Counted from the first letter of the stretch, positions 33,252 to 42,318 are shown. The stretch: 46,294 bases of DNA from Jeotgalicoccus sp052093725 (GCA_052093725.1 JBQDHL010000005.1:1-46294), one strand, 5' to 3'. A program made the numbers and translations. The notes: a model not told the origin generated them from the sequence alone.

Positions 33252-33264
33252 TAATTAGAAAATT
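33250..33264 (-). promoter_or_regulatory. possible CodY box upstream of the TRAP-TAXI operon
   Basis: On the minus strand AATTTTCTAATTATT matches the CodY consensus AATTTTCWGAAAATT at 12 of 15 positions. It abuts the cre candidate. AT-rich sequence can produce such matches by chance. Confidence 0.3.
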
Positions 33265-33357
33265 CTCTTTATATTTATGTCAATGCATATTAATTTATTT
33301 TCTCTGATTCCCACTCATGTCATTAAATGCTAATATTAATTTAACGAGGTGCACACT

Positions 33358-34347
33358 ATGATAAACAAATATTTCAACAGACCATTTATTTTCGGTATAT
33401 TATTTACACTGATTATTGCGGTACTGAGTATACTGCTCACACAACTTCCGATTTTATCGAGTATAGGTGCACTGGCCATTGCACTCCTTATCGGAGTTAT
33501 TTACAGGCAGTCTCTCGGTTATCCGGAACCGTTGCGGCCTGGCATTACCTTTTCTGCCAAAAAACTGCTGCGTTTTGCTATTGTTCTTTATGGCTTCAAG
33601 CTGAATCTGCAGCTCATTTTAAACGACGGCTGGGTGATGATTCTTCTAGGTATCGGCGTTATACTGTTCAGCTTCCTGATGATGTATCTTTTGAATAAGT
33701 ACTTTAAAACGAATTCATCAATTATGTTCTTACTTGCAGCCGGTACAGGTATTTGCGGCGCCGCTGCAATATCTGCTGTCAGCTCTATTATTAAAGCCAA
33801 AGAAGAGGATACTGCAATCAGCATCGGTTTAATTTCCATCGTCGGTACGGTTTTCGCTCTCTCTTATACTTTTATCGGCCCATTATTCGATATGAATGAT
33901 GCTGCATATGGTATATGGAGCGGTCTCAGTCTGCACGAAATCGCACAAGTTGTTCTTGCAGGAGGCAGTGCAAATGATGACGGTATGGCAATGGCTTTAC
34001 TTTCAAAACTGAGTAGAGTTTTCCTGTTGATCCCAGTCAGTTTTCTTATTATGTATTTTGTTTCACGGAAACAGCATAAAAAAACCGGCGGTAAAGTTGA
34101 TATTCCATACTTCCTATTTTTCTTCGTGCTGGTTGCGATTGTGAATACATTCGTTACTGTACCAGCAGGTTTAAGTGCAGCAATCGATCAGCTGACAACT
34201 CTCTTAATGGTCATGGCAATGGTCGGGCTCGGACTGAGCGTACCGTTGCAATCAATTAGAGAAAAAGCATTAAAACCGCTTTATGCTTTAGTTATCACAT
34301 CGGTTTTATTATCGATTATTACATTTTACGTTGCTTCTATTATTTAA
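33358..34347 (+). CDS. YeiH/UPF0324 family membrane transporter
   Basis: A 329-residue protein with about 10 membrane helices of the YeiH (putative sulfate exporter) family. The N-terminus FNRPFIFGILFTLIIAVLS and the core ALLIGVIYRQSLGYPEPLRPGITFSAKKLLRFAIVLYGF (landmarks RPGI and SAKKLLR) are typical, as are LAAGTGICGAAAISAVSSII and SLHEIAQVVLAGG. I chose the ATG at 33358 with GAGGT 7 bases upstream; the GTG at 33349 sits inside that site. The substrate is unproven; sulfonates and sulfate have been suggested for relatives. It is divergent from the TRAP-TAXI operon. Confidence 0.82.
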   Translation: MINKYFNRPFIFGILFTLIIAVLSILLTQLPILSSIGALAIALLIGVIYRQSLGYPEPLRPGITFSAKKLLRFAIVLYGFKLNLQLILNDGWVMILLGIGVILFSFLMMYLLNKYFKTNSSIMFLLAAGTGICGAAAISAVSSIIKAKEEDTAISIGLISIVGTVFALSYTFIGPLFDMNDAAYGIWSGLSLHEIAQVVLAGGSANDDGMAMALLSKLSRVFLLIPVSFLIMYFVSRKQHKKTGGKVDIPYFLFFFVLVAIVNTFVTVPAGLSAAIDQLTTLLMVMAMVGLGLSVPLQSIREKALKPLYALVITSVLLSIITFYVASII

Positions 34348-34349
34348 AT

Positions 34350-34383
34350 AAAAAAAGACAGCTGATGACAGCTGTCTTTTTTA
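34350..34383. terminator. bidirectional terminator between the YeiH and DASS genes
   Basis: AAAAGACAGCTG and CAGCTGTCTTTT form a perfect 12-bp stem with a 4-base loop and A/T tails. Confidence 0.94.
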
Positions 34384-34388
34384 TGTTT

Positions 34389-35897
34389 TTACAATAATCC
34401 AATCCACTGCCAGTATGTTGCAGACATAATAATGATAAGAATATATCCGCCGACTGTGAGGAAGATTCCTGATTTTAATAAATCGTTTACTGTGAAGGTC
34501 CCTGTACCGTATGCGAGCATATTTTGCGGCGCACTTACAGGCAGAAGGAATCCAAAACAGATTACAAACTGTTGAACCAGAACAAAGCCAAGTGATGAAT
34601 CACCCATATTAAGCGTCGTTGTCAACGCGATAAATACCGGTATTAATGCAGATGCGAGTGATGTTGCACTGGCAAACCCGAGGTGAATAATAATATTAAA
34701 AATTGCAACCAGTGCAATAACTCCAACGAGCGGGAATGCATCCAGTCCCATGGCACCGAACGTTACATCCGACAACCATTGTGCTGCACCTGTTCTAAGC
34801 AGTACTGTACCGAGTGAGATACCGATTGCGAAGACGATAATAGTTCCCCAGTTAATCGTGCCTTCGACTTCTTTCCACGTAAATACTCCAACTTTAGGAG
34901 AAAGCATCAGCGCAAGTGCAATTAATGTCACTGATGAAGAGTCAAACGGATGCAGAATACCTTCCGTTGCCCAGAATACAAGCAGCAGTGAAGCGATAGT
35001 GATTAATCGCCATTCCACTCCTTTAATCGGTCCCAGTTTTGCGAGTTCTTTATCAATCAGTTCGCGTCCGCCGCTGATTTCATCTGTTTCAGATTTAAAG
35101 AAGCGTGTCATTACGAAGTACAGAAGAATACTCATTATAATTGAGAACGGTGCTGCGTATATGAACCACTGAATCCATGATACGTCTTCGCCCATTGCTT
35201 CGTTAATAAATCCTACTGCAACAAGGTTTTGAGCTGCTGCCGTTTTAATTCCGACGTTCCATATAGAAACTGCCTGAACTGCTGTAATGATAAGCAGTGT
35301 TGCAAGTCTGCTGTCTTTTGACATACCGAATGCCGCTACCATTCCGATTAAAATCGGAATTACAGCACCTGCTCTTGCAGTTGCCGACGGTACGAAGAAT
35401 GCAAGTAAGATTGATACAAGAATCGTTCCAAGTACAATCGCATTTGTTTTGTTACCTACGATACGAAGCACGTAAAGTGCAAGACGTTTGTGCAGGTTAG
35501 TTATCTGCATGGCACTCGCAAGGAATAGTGCAGCCGCTACTAATGCAAGTGCTGAACTTGAAAATCCTGAGAACGCCAGTGATAATGCTTCTTTTGTTCC
35601 AAATTGATCAGTACCATCCGGTACGCCGAGTGTTGCACCGATTTCATTTGCCGGAACTGGAGAAAGTCCGAGTAATGTAATAAGCAGTCCGACAATCATT
35701 ACGGCGGATACGGGATACTTAACAGCTTCTGTTACCCACATAATTACTGCGAAAGCCAGTACGGACAATGCTCTTAAACCAACTACACTGAGTTCATCTG
35801 GCGTTGGTAAAAAGTTAATAATAATTAAAACGAGAAAAGCTACAATAATCCAGAGGGGTTTATACCCTTTTGTCTCTGCCTCTTTTTTGTCTGTCAT
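34389..35897 (-). CDS. DASS-family Na+:anion (dicarboxylate) symporter
   Basis: A 502-residue SLC13/DASS transporter with about 11-13 helices. The duplicated cores are seen as FVPSATARAGAVIPI with SIWNVGIKTAAAQN in the first half, and FGFASATSLASALIPVF-like sequence (GFASATSLASALIP) with PVSAPQNMLAYGTG in the second. Staphylococcal SdcS and citrate or succinate carriers are relatives. The classic SNT motif is varied here (SAT, APQN), so the substrate may be another di- or tricarboxylate. I chose the ATG at 35897; the upstream GTG at 35909 overlaps the AAGGAG site. Confidence 0.85.
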   Translation of the reverse strand: MTDKKEAETKGYKPLWIIVAFLVLIIINFLPTPDELSVVGLRALSVLAFAVIMWVTEAVKYPVSAVMIVGLLITLLGLSPVPANEIGATLGVPDGTDQFGTKEALSLAFSGFSSSALALVAAALFLASAMQITNLHKRLALYVLRIVGNKTNAIVLGTILVSILLAFFVPSATARAGAVIPILIGMVAAFGMSKDSRLATLLIITAVQAVSIWNVGIKTAAAQNLVAVGFINEAMGEDVSWIQWFIYAAPFSIIMSILLYFVMTRFFKSETDEISGGRELIDKELAKLGPIKGVEWRLITIASLLLVFWATEGILHPFDSSSVTLIALALMLSPKVGVFTWKEVEGTINWGTIIVFAIGISLGTVLLRTGAAQWLSDVTFGAMGLDAFPLVGVIALVAIFNIIIHLGFASATSLASALIPVFIALTTTLNMGDSSLGFVLVQQFVICFGFLLPVSAPQNMLAYGTGTFTVNDLLKSGIFLTVGGYILIIIMSATYWQWIGLL

Positions 35898-36087
35898 TTT
35901 GACAGTCACTCCTTCTTAGCATCTGTATATACATTCTCAATATAACACCATTTACCCTTCAATACTTTAGTTCGTTAAATGTGTCACAATACTTTCAAAT
36001 TCTATATTTCCTCCTATTTTTTTCGTATATATCTTTGCAATAAGAGTATATAAATTATATTATTGTAGTAATAGTTTATGTTTTTAC

Positions 36088-36127
36088 GAAAAGAAGCGCT
36101 GGGCATTTGCCCGGCGCTTCTTTATTT
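36088..36127. terminator. terminator of the EIIC_2 gene
   Basis: AAGAAGCGCTGGGC and GCCCGGCGCTTCTT form a 14-bp stem with a 4-base loop and one G-T pair. The minus-strand T-run is interrupted (TTTTCG). Confidence 0.85.
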
Positions 36128-36131
36128 ATTA

Positions 36132-37160
36132 TTAGTCTTTAAGGACTTCACTATTATAAATTTTAGTATTTCTGAATACGTACGAGCCGGCTATTGCCAC
36201 GCTTAGTGAAATCGCCGCACAAATAACCGCATAAATTATTACCTGTCCTGCAGGATTATAACCGAACATTACCAGGAGTCCTGGAACCGGAGCTGCCGTT
36301 CCCGGAGCGTCATTTACCATACCTGACATAGCGATTACCATACCTGATAATCCCCCGCCTACAAAGTTTGTTACGTACATCGGCAGCGGATTCGCTGTAA
36401 TCAGATCCGCCTTCGACAGCGGTTCAATCGCTACTGAAATGATTGATTTTAAATCTCCGATTTTAAGTTTATAAAACAGCCACGCACTTGCAGGAGAAGA
36501 AGCAAATGCTGATAACGCCGCGACAGCCATCGGTACACCCGTTAAACCGAGTAATGCAGTTAATGCCATTGAACTCAGCGGTGAAATACCAACTACTGTT
36601 ATAATCCCTCCGAGCATTAAGCCCATCAGAAGCGGACTTGTATCTGTTGCAGTCTGAATAATCGTGCCGATTTCAAGCAATGAATTATCGACTAGCGGCG
36701 TAATAATTAAGCCCATCACACGAATGAGCGGCATTGCGATTAGAATTACGATAATAAAGTCCAGACCTTTTGGAATAACGCGCTGCAGCCACAGCACTCC
36801 AAAAGATATGATGTATGCTGCGAACAGTCCCGGAATAAGCCCCATGTCCCCAAAACCCGCAGCTAAAATTGCAGAGTTTACCGGGTTAACTTTCATCGCC
36901 AGGCACACCAGCATAACGACTATTGTTCCATCCAGTCCCCCAGCAACAGTTCCAGCGGTCTGGAAGAATTCTAAGTTGAAAAGATCTCCGATGACAAATG
37001 AATTTAATGCTTCAACTAAATATGTAGCAATTGCAGCACCTGCAAAGGCACCCATCACTTTAGAACCATATGGTGCAAAATGAGTAAATAAAGTGAAAAA
37101 TACTAAAATAATCAGCAGCAGACCAATACCTATCAGCTCGTCAATTGTCAAAACCCCCAA
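36132..37160 (-). CDS. orphan PTS EIIC_2 (PfoR-like) membrane protein
   Basis: A protein of about 340 residues with 8-10 membrane helices of the PTS_EIIC_2 family. Members stand alone without EIIA or EIIB; Clostridium perfringens PfoR is the named example. Landmarks are THFAPYGSKVMGAFAGAAIATYLVEALN, VNPVNSAILAAGFGDMGLIPG and MVNDAPGTAAPVPGLLVMFGYNP. The start is uncertain. The TTG at 37160 overlaps the GGGGG ribosome site, the TTG at 37151 is very close to it, and an ATT at 37145 has ideal spacing. The family's transport or regulatory role is unsettled. Confidence 0.78.
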   Translation of the reverse strand: MGVLTIDELIGIGLLLIILVFFTLFTHFAPYGSKVMGAFAGAAIATYLVEALNSFVIGDLFNLEFFQTAGTVAGGLDGTIVVMLVCLAMKVNPVNSAILAAGFGDMGLIPGLFAAYIISFGVLWLQRVIPKGLDFIIVILIAMPLIRVMGLIITPLVDNSLLEIGTIIQTATDTSPLLMGLMLGGIITVVGISPLSSMALTALLGLTGVPMAVAALSAFASSPASAWLFYKLKIGDLKSIISVAIEPLSKADLITANPLPMYVTNFVGGGLSGMVIAMSGMVNDAPGTAAPVPGLLVMFGYNPAGQVIIYAVICAAISLSVAIAGSYVFRNTKIYNSEVLKD

Positions 37161-37339
37161 ATGTTTATCTATATATAATGGTTATATGAAAAGCTTTTCA
37201 CAGAAATTACAATGTGATTAAGTTACCATATGATTTTTTTTTAGTCAATTTTGATTATTAGAATTTTATGTATAATTCTATGTTAAAATAAGCGTATAAT
37301 AGCAATTACGTAATTTTAATTTTTTTCAGGAGGTACAAG

Positions 37340-37687
37340 ATGTTAAAATATCTCGTTAATTTATATGTAGGCTCTAAAGTAATTGAAGGCGGCCTTAATA
37401 AGATTAAAGCTGAAGGTAATATGGGTGAAGAATTTGAATCGGAATTCAACGTCAACAATGACCAGATGAAAGCAGCCGGCTATTTCGAAGCTATCGGTTC
37501 AATTTTCTTATTCCTGTCATTCTTCGGCAAAACATTTACACGCATCGGAGTGTTCATGATTAACGCTGTTCTCGGCGTTGCTATCTTTAAACACCTGAAA
37601 GCAGGACACGGCTGTGAAGGCAGTAAAAATGCATTACAGTTATTCGGTTTGAACACTCTTAGTTTCCTTGAAACATTCCGTAAATAA
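37340..37687 (+). CDS. small membrane protein with two helices
   Basis: A 115-residue protein with an amphipathic, Gly-rich start (LKYLVNLYVGSKVIEGGLNKI), a short acidic loop, then two membrane segments at about residues 47-62 and 67-85. FEAIGSIFLFLSFFGKTFTRIGVFMINAVLG has the look of DoxX-like or SdpI-like small membrane proteins. CAGGAGG lies 8 bases before the ATG, and a strong terminator follows. I do not recognise the family with confidence. Confidence 0.65.
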   Translation: MLKYLVNLYVGSKVIEGGLNKIKAEGNMGEEFESEFNVNNDQMKAAGYFEAIGSIFLFLSFFGKTFTRIGVFMINAVLGVAIFKHLKAGHGCEGSKNALQLFGLNTLSFLETFRK

Positions 37688-37692
37688 TTATT

Positions 37693-37724
37693 GAACCTGA
37701 AGATAATGTCTTCAGGTTTTTTTC
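37693..37724 (+). terminator. terminator of the small membrane protein gene
   Basis: AACCTGAAGA and TCTTCAGGTT pair perfectly across a 5-base loop, and seven T follow. Confidence 0.92.
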
Positions 37725-37796
37725 TTATGTCTTTTTGTTTCGAAAAATCGTTTTAAGGATAAATATAACTATACGTAAAATTTGGAGGGACTTAAT

Positions 37797-39224
37797 TTGG
37801 TTAATTATAGTAAACAGTTTATAAATGGAGAATGGGTTAACAGCTCGAGCAGTGAAACAATAGATGTGATCAATCCGGCGACAGAGGAAGTATTCGCAAC
37901 TGTCGCAGCAGGCAACAGAGAAGATGTCGATAAAGCTGTTGCTGCAGCAAATAACGTTTATTTAGATTTCCGGAAGACTCCTGTTAAGGAACGTAAAGCA
38001 ATGCTTGAACGGATTGCTGATGAATATGAGAAACGTAAAGATGATTTAATTGAGACTATTACTAACGAGCTTGGCTCACCGCTCTCAGTGTCTGAAAACT
38101 CTCATTATACTGCAGGTCTGAATCATTTCAGAACTGCTGCCGAGACACTGGACACATTTGAATTTGAAGAACAGCGTGATGATGCACTGATTGTTAAAGA
38201 AAGTATCGGAGTTGCTGGTTTAATTACACCGTGGAATTTCCCGACTAACCAGACCGCATTAAAAATCTCAGCAGCGTTTGCCGCAGGTTCTCCTGTCGTT
38301 CTGAAGCCTAGTGAGGAAACACCGGTGACAGCATGTATTTTAACGGAAATTTTTGAAGCAGCAGGCGTGCCGAAAGGTGTTTTTAACCTCGTTAACGGAG
38401 ACGGCGAGAATGTTGGTATCCCACTGAGCGAACATCCGGATGTCCGCATGATGTCATTTACAGGATCTGGACGAGCAGGTCAGAGCATTATGGAAAAGTC
38501 AGCAGCTGACTTTAAAAAAGTAGCACTCGAACTTGGCGGTAAGTCACCGTTTATCGTTCTTGAAGATGCAGATCTCGATGAAGCAGCAGCTTCTGCGGTA
38601 AACAGAGTCGTAAGAAATACTGGACAGGTTTGCACGGCCGGTACACGTACTCTCATTCCTGCGGAACTAAAGGATCAGTTCTTAGAGAAATTGAAAGAAA
38701 AAATCAGCGCGGTGAAAGTTGGTAATCCAAGAGAAGATGGTATGGAAGTCGGCCCGCTGATCAGTAAAACACAATTCGACAGAGTACAGAGCTATATAGA
38801 AAAAGGTCAGGAAGAAGGCGCAACATTGTATCACGGCGGTACCGGAAAACCGGACGGATTGGGTACAGGCTACTTCGTTAAACCGACAATATTCACGGAT
38901 GTTGATAACAGTATGGCAATTGCCCAGGAAGAAATATTCGGTCCTGTGATGAGTGTTATCACTTATGAAGACCTTGAAGATGCAATTCGTATTGCCAACG
39001 ATACAATATATGGCCTTGCGGGTTACGTTGTCGGCAAAGACAAAGAAAAACTGCAGCATGTTGCACGTTCAATCGAAGCCGGAACTATTATTATTAATGA
39101 CTGCGGCGGCCCGAATACATTGCCGTTCGGCGGTTATAAACAGTCAGGTATCGGCCGCGAATGGGGCGATTACGGGCTGGAAGAATTTTTAGAAGTTAAA
39201 TCAATTAAAGGTTATTTTGCATAA
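37797..39224 (+). CDS. aldH: NAD(P)+-dependent aldehyde dehydrogenase
   Basis: A 475-residue ALDH superfamily enzyme that oxidises an aldehyde to the acid. It resembles the staphylococcal AldH throughout. The catalytic Cys279 lies in NTGQVCTAGTR and the general base Glu245 in ELGGKSPFIVLED. The cofactor region has ITPWNFPTNQ and SFTGSGRAG, and the C-terminal LPFGGYKQSGIGREWGDYGLEEFLEVK is complete. I chose the TTG at 37797 because GGAGG lies 8 bases upstream; the TTG at 37782 is part of that site. The substrate range is not readable. Confidence 0.9.
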   Translation: MVNYSKQFINGEWVNSSSSETIDVINPATEEVFATVAAGNREDVDKAVAAANNVYLDFRKTPVKERKAMLERIADEYEKRKDDLIETITNELGSPLSVSENSHYTAGLNHFRTAAETLDTFEFEEQRDDALIVKESIGVAGLITPWNFPTNQTALKISAAFAAGSPVVLKPSEETPVTACILTEIFEAAGVPKGVFNLVNGDGENVGIPLSEHPDVRMMSFTGSGRAGQSIMEKSAADFKKVALELGGKSPFIVLEDADLDEAAASAVNRVVRNTGQVCTAGTRTLIPAELKDQFLEKLKEKISAVKVGNPREDGMEVGPLISKTQFDRVQSYIEKGQEEGATLYHGGTGKPDGLGTGYFVKPTIFTDVDNSMAIAQEEIFGPVMSVITYEDLEDAIRIANDTIYGLAGYVVGKDKEKLQHVARSIEAGTIIINDCGGPNTLPFGGYKQSGIGREWGDYGLEEFLEVKSIKGYFA

Positions 39225-39228
39225 AATA

Positions 39229-39258
39229 AAAAAAACGCCCTCTGAGGCGTTTTTTTTA
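39229..39258. terminator. bidirectional terminator between aldH and the MFS gene
   Basis: AACGCC and GGCGTT pair across a 6-base loop, extended by long A and T runs on both sides. The MFS stop codon lies at its right edge. Confidence 0.88.
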
Positions 39259-40455
39259 TTTGAATTGCCATATTCTCCTTTTCAGCAAATATAAAAATGT
39301 CATAAATAATATGAAGCATAAAACAAGAAAGACAATGTTTGACAGTGAAACACCAAGCCAGCCGCCCTGCATCCAGAATACTCCTGCCAGCGTACCGCCA
39401 ACACTTGACCCGGTATAATAGAAGAACAGATAAAGCGATGAGGCCTGTGCTTTGTTGCTGTGTGCAATATTGCCGACCCACCCGCTTGTCAGCGAATGTG
39501 CGATAAAGAAGCCGAATGTGAACAGTATGAGTCCCAGTATAATCATCCATACCGATGGTATAAGAACAATCAGAAGCCCTGTAATTGCTATGGAAAGACC
39601 TGCATACAGCATCGTGACTTTACCGAATCTGTATACGAGATTTCCTGAGAACATCGAGCTCAATACTCCGACAAGGAATATGAGATACACCCAGCTGACG
39701 ATTGTCTGGCTTATATTATAATCTTCTATTAAAACGAATGATACGTAGTTATATAAAGATACGTTCGTCCCAAGCAGCAGAAAACCCATTATAAATAAAA
39801 TAATTAAGAGCGGGTTCTTCAAGTGTTCTGTCAGTGATCTAAACAGATCTTTAACATTGAATTCCCTCTTCACGAAGTGTTTTGACGGAGACAGTGCATA
39901 CCAGAAAATCAGTGTTGCAATAAGACTGACAATACCGACACCAATCAGTCCATACTGCCAGCCCCATAATCCGGCAGTAACCCCTGAAAACACACGGCCG
40001 AATACTGCACCGAGAGCATTACCGCTTATGTATAACCCCATTGCTCCCGGCAGACTGCGCGGATGAATTTCTTCTCCGAGATACGCCATCGCAATTGACG
40101 GCAGTCCGGCAAGTGCAACCCCCTGCAGCGCCCTCATCACAATCAGTGAACCAAACGTCGGACTGAATGCGGTAAATATACAGAGTATCGATGCAGTCAG
40201 CATCGAAACAATCATAATATTTTTCCGTCCCACTGCTTCAGAAATCGAACCGAAAATCAGCATGCTGACTGCCAGCGTAAAGGTCGTGATGGATAATGAT
40301 AAACTCGCTGTTGTCGGGGTTACTCCGTAATAGGCAGTCAGGTCGGGCAGGATCGGCTGTACTACATAAAGAATCGCAAATGTATTAAATCCTGCGGCAA
40401 AAAAAGCGAGTGCTGTCTGTCTGTAACTTTTAGTTCCACGTTCTATAAAATCCAT
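39256..40455 (-). CDS. MFS transporter (YnfM-like)
   Basis: A 399-residue 12-helix major facilitator protein similar to YnfM/AraJ-type exporters. It starts with a short charged tail, then LAFFAAGFNTFAILYVVQPILPDLTAYYGV. The loop 2-3 motif FGSISEAVGRKNIM is present, as is MRALQGVALAGLPSIAMAYLGEE. The end is basic (LKRRIWQFK). Downstream of a MarR regulator and a GNAT gene on the same strand, it could be a drug or metabolite exporter under MarR control. An overlapping frame at 39212-39550 is a shadow. Confidence 0.82.
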   Translation of the reverse strand: MDFIERGTKSYRQTALAFFAAGFNTFAILYVVQPILPDLTAYYGVTPTTASLSLSITTFTLAVSMLIFGSISEAVGRKNIMIVSMLTASILCIFTAFSPTFGSLIVMRALQGVALAGLPSIAMAYLGEEIHPRSLPGAMGLYISGNALGAVFGRVFSGVTAGLWGWQYGLIGVGIVSLIATLIFWYALSPSKHFVKREFNVKDLFRSLTEHLKNPLLIILFIMGFLLLGTNVSLYNYVSFVLIEDYNISQTIVSWVYLIFLVGVLSSMFSGNLVYRFGKVTMLYAGLSIAITGLLIVLIPSVWMIILGLILFTFGFFIAHSLTSGWVGNIAHSNKAQASSLYLFFYYTGSSVGGTLAGVFWMQGGWLGVSLSNIVFLVLCFILFMTFLYLLKRRIWQFK

Positions 40456-40479
40456 TCCATCCCCCCGTTAAAATCTAAC

Positions 40480-41010
40480 TTACGATTTGTACACAGTCTG
40501 ATCGAGCCAGTCTTTCACTTCCCCGAGTGTATCGTTGCCGAGCGGCTCGGGATAGGTCATTAACACGAGCGGCATCTGTTCATGCCCTTCGTTAATAACA
40601 GGCTGAAGATAACTGTAAGAGGATAAATAGAATCCGTTTCTTTCATAAAATTTTACGCGGCGTACCTGCACTTCATCTTCCGGCGGTTCAACTTCGAGAA
40701 TGACAGGTTTACTGTCCATAGCATTATACGCCTGAAGCGTTTTTGATCCGAGACCCTGTGAGCGGTACTTTACGTTTACTGCGAGATGTTCCACAAAGCG
40801 GTACTTTTCACTAATCCATTCTGCAAAGAACGCCAGAATCTCACTGTTTTCACGCAGTACATAAACGTTATAATCCGGCTCGTCCAACAGCATCTCCTGT
40901 CCTTTGAAATTCCTTATTTCCGCAGGCGGAAATGATTCGTCCATCAATGCATACAACTGCTCAAACTCATCTTTGTCTAATCGTTCCAACATAGTTACAC
41001 ATTCTTTCAT
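40480..41010 (-). CDS. GNAT-family N-acetyltransferase
   Basis: A 176-residue GNAT enzyme using acetyl-CoA. FVEHLAVNVKYRSQGLGSKTLQAYNA contains the acetyl-CoA pyrophosphate loop (RSQGLGSK), and VKFYERNGFYLSSYSYLQPV is the typical C-terminal strand. The substrate is unknown. Neither the ATG at 41010 nor the internal ATG at 40992 (giving MLERLDKDEF) has a strong ribosome binding site, so the start may be 6 codons in. It lies 24 bases before the MFS gene and is probably co-transcribed. Confidence 0.82.
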   Translation of the reverse strand: MKECVTMLERLDKDEFEQLYALMDESFPPAEIRNFKGQEMLLDEPDYNVYVLRENSEILAFFAEWISEKYRFVEHLAVNVKYRSQGLGSKTLQAYNAMDSKPVILEVEPPEDEVQVRRVKFYERNGFYLSSYSYLQPVINEGHEQMPLVLMTYPEPLGNDTLGEVKDWLDQTVYKS

Positions 41011-41044
41011 TTAGATATTATTCTCACTATAGAACAGTTTGTAA

Positions 41045-41079
41045 TATAAAAAAAGCGGTACACATTAGTGTACCGCTTA
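41045..41079 (-). terminator. terminator of the MarR gene
   Basis: AGCGGTACAC and GTGTACCGCT pair perfectly across a 4-base loop and seven T follow on the minus strand. Confidence 0.92.
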
Positions 41080-41096
41080 ATAAACCCCGTTTTTTA

Positions 41097-41531
41097 TTAG
41101 CTGTTGTGTGCGCTGGCACTGATTTTTTTCAGCATCTCTCTGAACGCACTCAGTTCTTCATCACTCAGTGCAGTAAATAAACCTGCGAGAAGTTCGCTGT
41201 GCGGCGGGAAAATCTTTGCGATCAGATTTTCTCCTTCTTCAGTTAATGCTGCTTTCATACTACGTTTGTCATTCTCATCACGTGTCCGGATAATATAGCC
41301 TTTTTGCTGTAGTTTATCCAGTATATAAGTCGTACTTGAATTTGCAATCAATATCCGTTCCTGAATGCGGTTAATCGGCTGGGGACCTTTATTAAATAAT
41401 AGTTCCATGACTGCAAACTCGCTGATATTCAGTCCATACTGTTGTGCATCGTTCTTTACTACTTTCTCTAAAGCATCATTTGTTCTTTTGATACCGACAA
41501 ATGCTTTTAGACATTCTTCCATTCTCGTCAT
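41097..41531 (-). CDS. MarR-family transcriptional regulator
   Basis: A 144-residue winged-helix regulator. The helix-turn-helix runs through ISEFAVMELLFNKGPQPINRIQERILIANSSTTYILDKLQQKGYI (landmarks GPQPINRI and STTYILDKL), and the wing is TRDENDKRSMKAALTEEGE. It resembles the MhqR/YusO-like group. I chose the ATG at 41531 because GAGGAG lies 7 bases upstream; a longer frame to 41564 would begin before the predicted transcription start. It has its own terminator, so any control of the GNAT-MFS pair would be in trans. Confidence 0.9.
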   Translation of the reverse strand: MTRMEECLKAFVGIKRTNDALEKVVKNDAQQYGLNISEFAVMELLFNKGPQPINRIQERILIANSSTTYILDKLQQKGYIIRTRDENDKRSMKAALTEEGENLIAKIFPPHSELLAGLFTALSDEELSAFREMLKKISASAHNS

Positions 41532-41564
41532 GATATTACTCCTCAGGGGCTTCAAATCCATCAA

Positions 41565-41593
41565 ATTATATAACTAATAACCAGCAGTGTCAA
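41565..41593 (-). promoter_or_regulatory. consensus promoter of the MarR gene
   Basis: On the minus strand a perfect -35 TTGACA (41588-41593) and a perfect -10 TATAAT (41565-41570) are separated by 17 bases, about 34 bases before the chosen start. Confidence 0.85.
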
Positions 41594-41601
41594 CGGATGT
41601 T

Positions 41602-42318
41602 CTAGTCTTCAAAGTAGTCATCATCATATTCGATGTATCTTCCCTCATGCATATTCGCGTATTCCGACGCTTCGTATACCAGCTGTTCGATACCCGAATA
41701 GTCATCATCAATTTCCAGCCAGATTACCTTATTAACATTACCCGTAATTCCATTAATTGCAATCAGAGCGCCTTCATCGTCATCATCAACCAGCTGCAGA
41801 ATGTAGTACTCACGCGCACTGCCTTCGCCGTTCCACGTTGAGTAAACGTTAGTACCACCGACTTCTGCTGCCGCAATTTCCACAGCATCTTCAACCGTCA
41901 GTGTCGTATTTTCTGGCGGTTTTTCAGCTTCTGCATCCTCTTTATCTTTCTTTTCCTGTTTCTCTTTTTTCTCTGCTTCTTTATCCTTTTTCGCCTGCTC
42001 TTTGTCCTGATCCTCCTTAGAAGGTTTTTCAGGTTCTGAATGTTCGGCTACTGTTTTTATTCCCTGGACACTTGAATCTTCACGGTCGACAGTAATGCTG
42101 TGCGTCGCCGATTTCCCTTTTAAGTTAATAACAAAATAACGGTCATCATCCGACAGGGATACTGATTCAACAGAACCGCCGTAGCGTTCTGTAACAACAG
42201 CGCGCGCTTCGTCTTCAGAAATAAATTCCTGCTGATTTAAAGTGACCAGTAAAATACCGATTACAATACCTGCTATAAGTCCTGTGAGCGCGATTAAAAA
42301 CTTACTCCGCTTCGCCAT
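41602..42318 (-). CDS. membrane-anchored PepSY-domain protein
   Basis: A 238-residue protein with an N-terminal membrane anchor (residues about 6-27) and two extracellular PepSY domains (about 33-90 and 140-225). A highly charged Lys/Glu/Asp linker (about 92-135) separates them. The first domain has FISEDEARAVVTERYGGSVESV and the second LTVEDAVEIAAAEVGGTNV. It overlaps the histidine kinase gene by 17 bases, so it is made together with it. Bacillus YkoI/YkoJ next to the YkoGH two-component system are a close parallel. A role as sensor partner or inhibitor is inferred. Confidence 0.82.
   Translation of the reverse strand: MAKRSKFLIALTGLIAGIVIGILLVTLNQQEFISEDEARAVVTERYGGSVESVSLSDDDRYFVINLKGKSATHSITVDREDSSVQGIKTVAEHSEPEKPSKEDQDKEQAKKDKEAEKKEKQEKKDKEDAEAEKPPENTTLTVEDAVEIAAAEVGGTNVYSTWNGEGSAREYYILQLVDDDDEGALIAINGITGNVNKVIWLEIDDDYSGIEQLVYEASEYANMHEGRYIEYDDDYFED

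Noticed and set aside
39212..39550. 112-residue minus-strand frame at the aldH end
   Set aside because: It overlaps the MFS gene in another frame and has no ribosome binding site.
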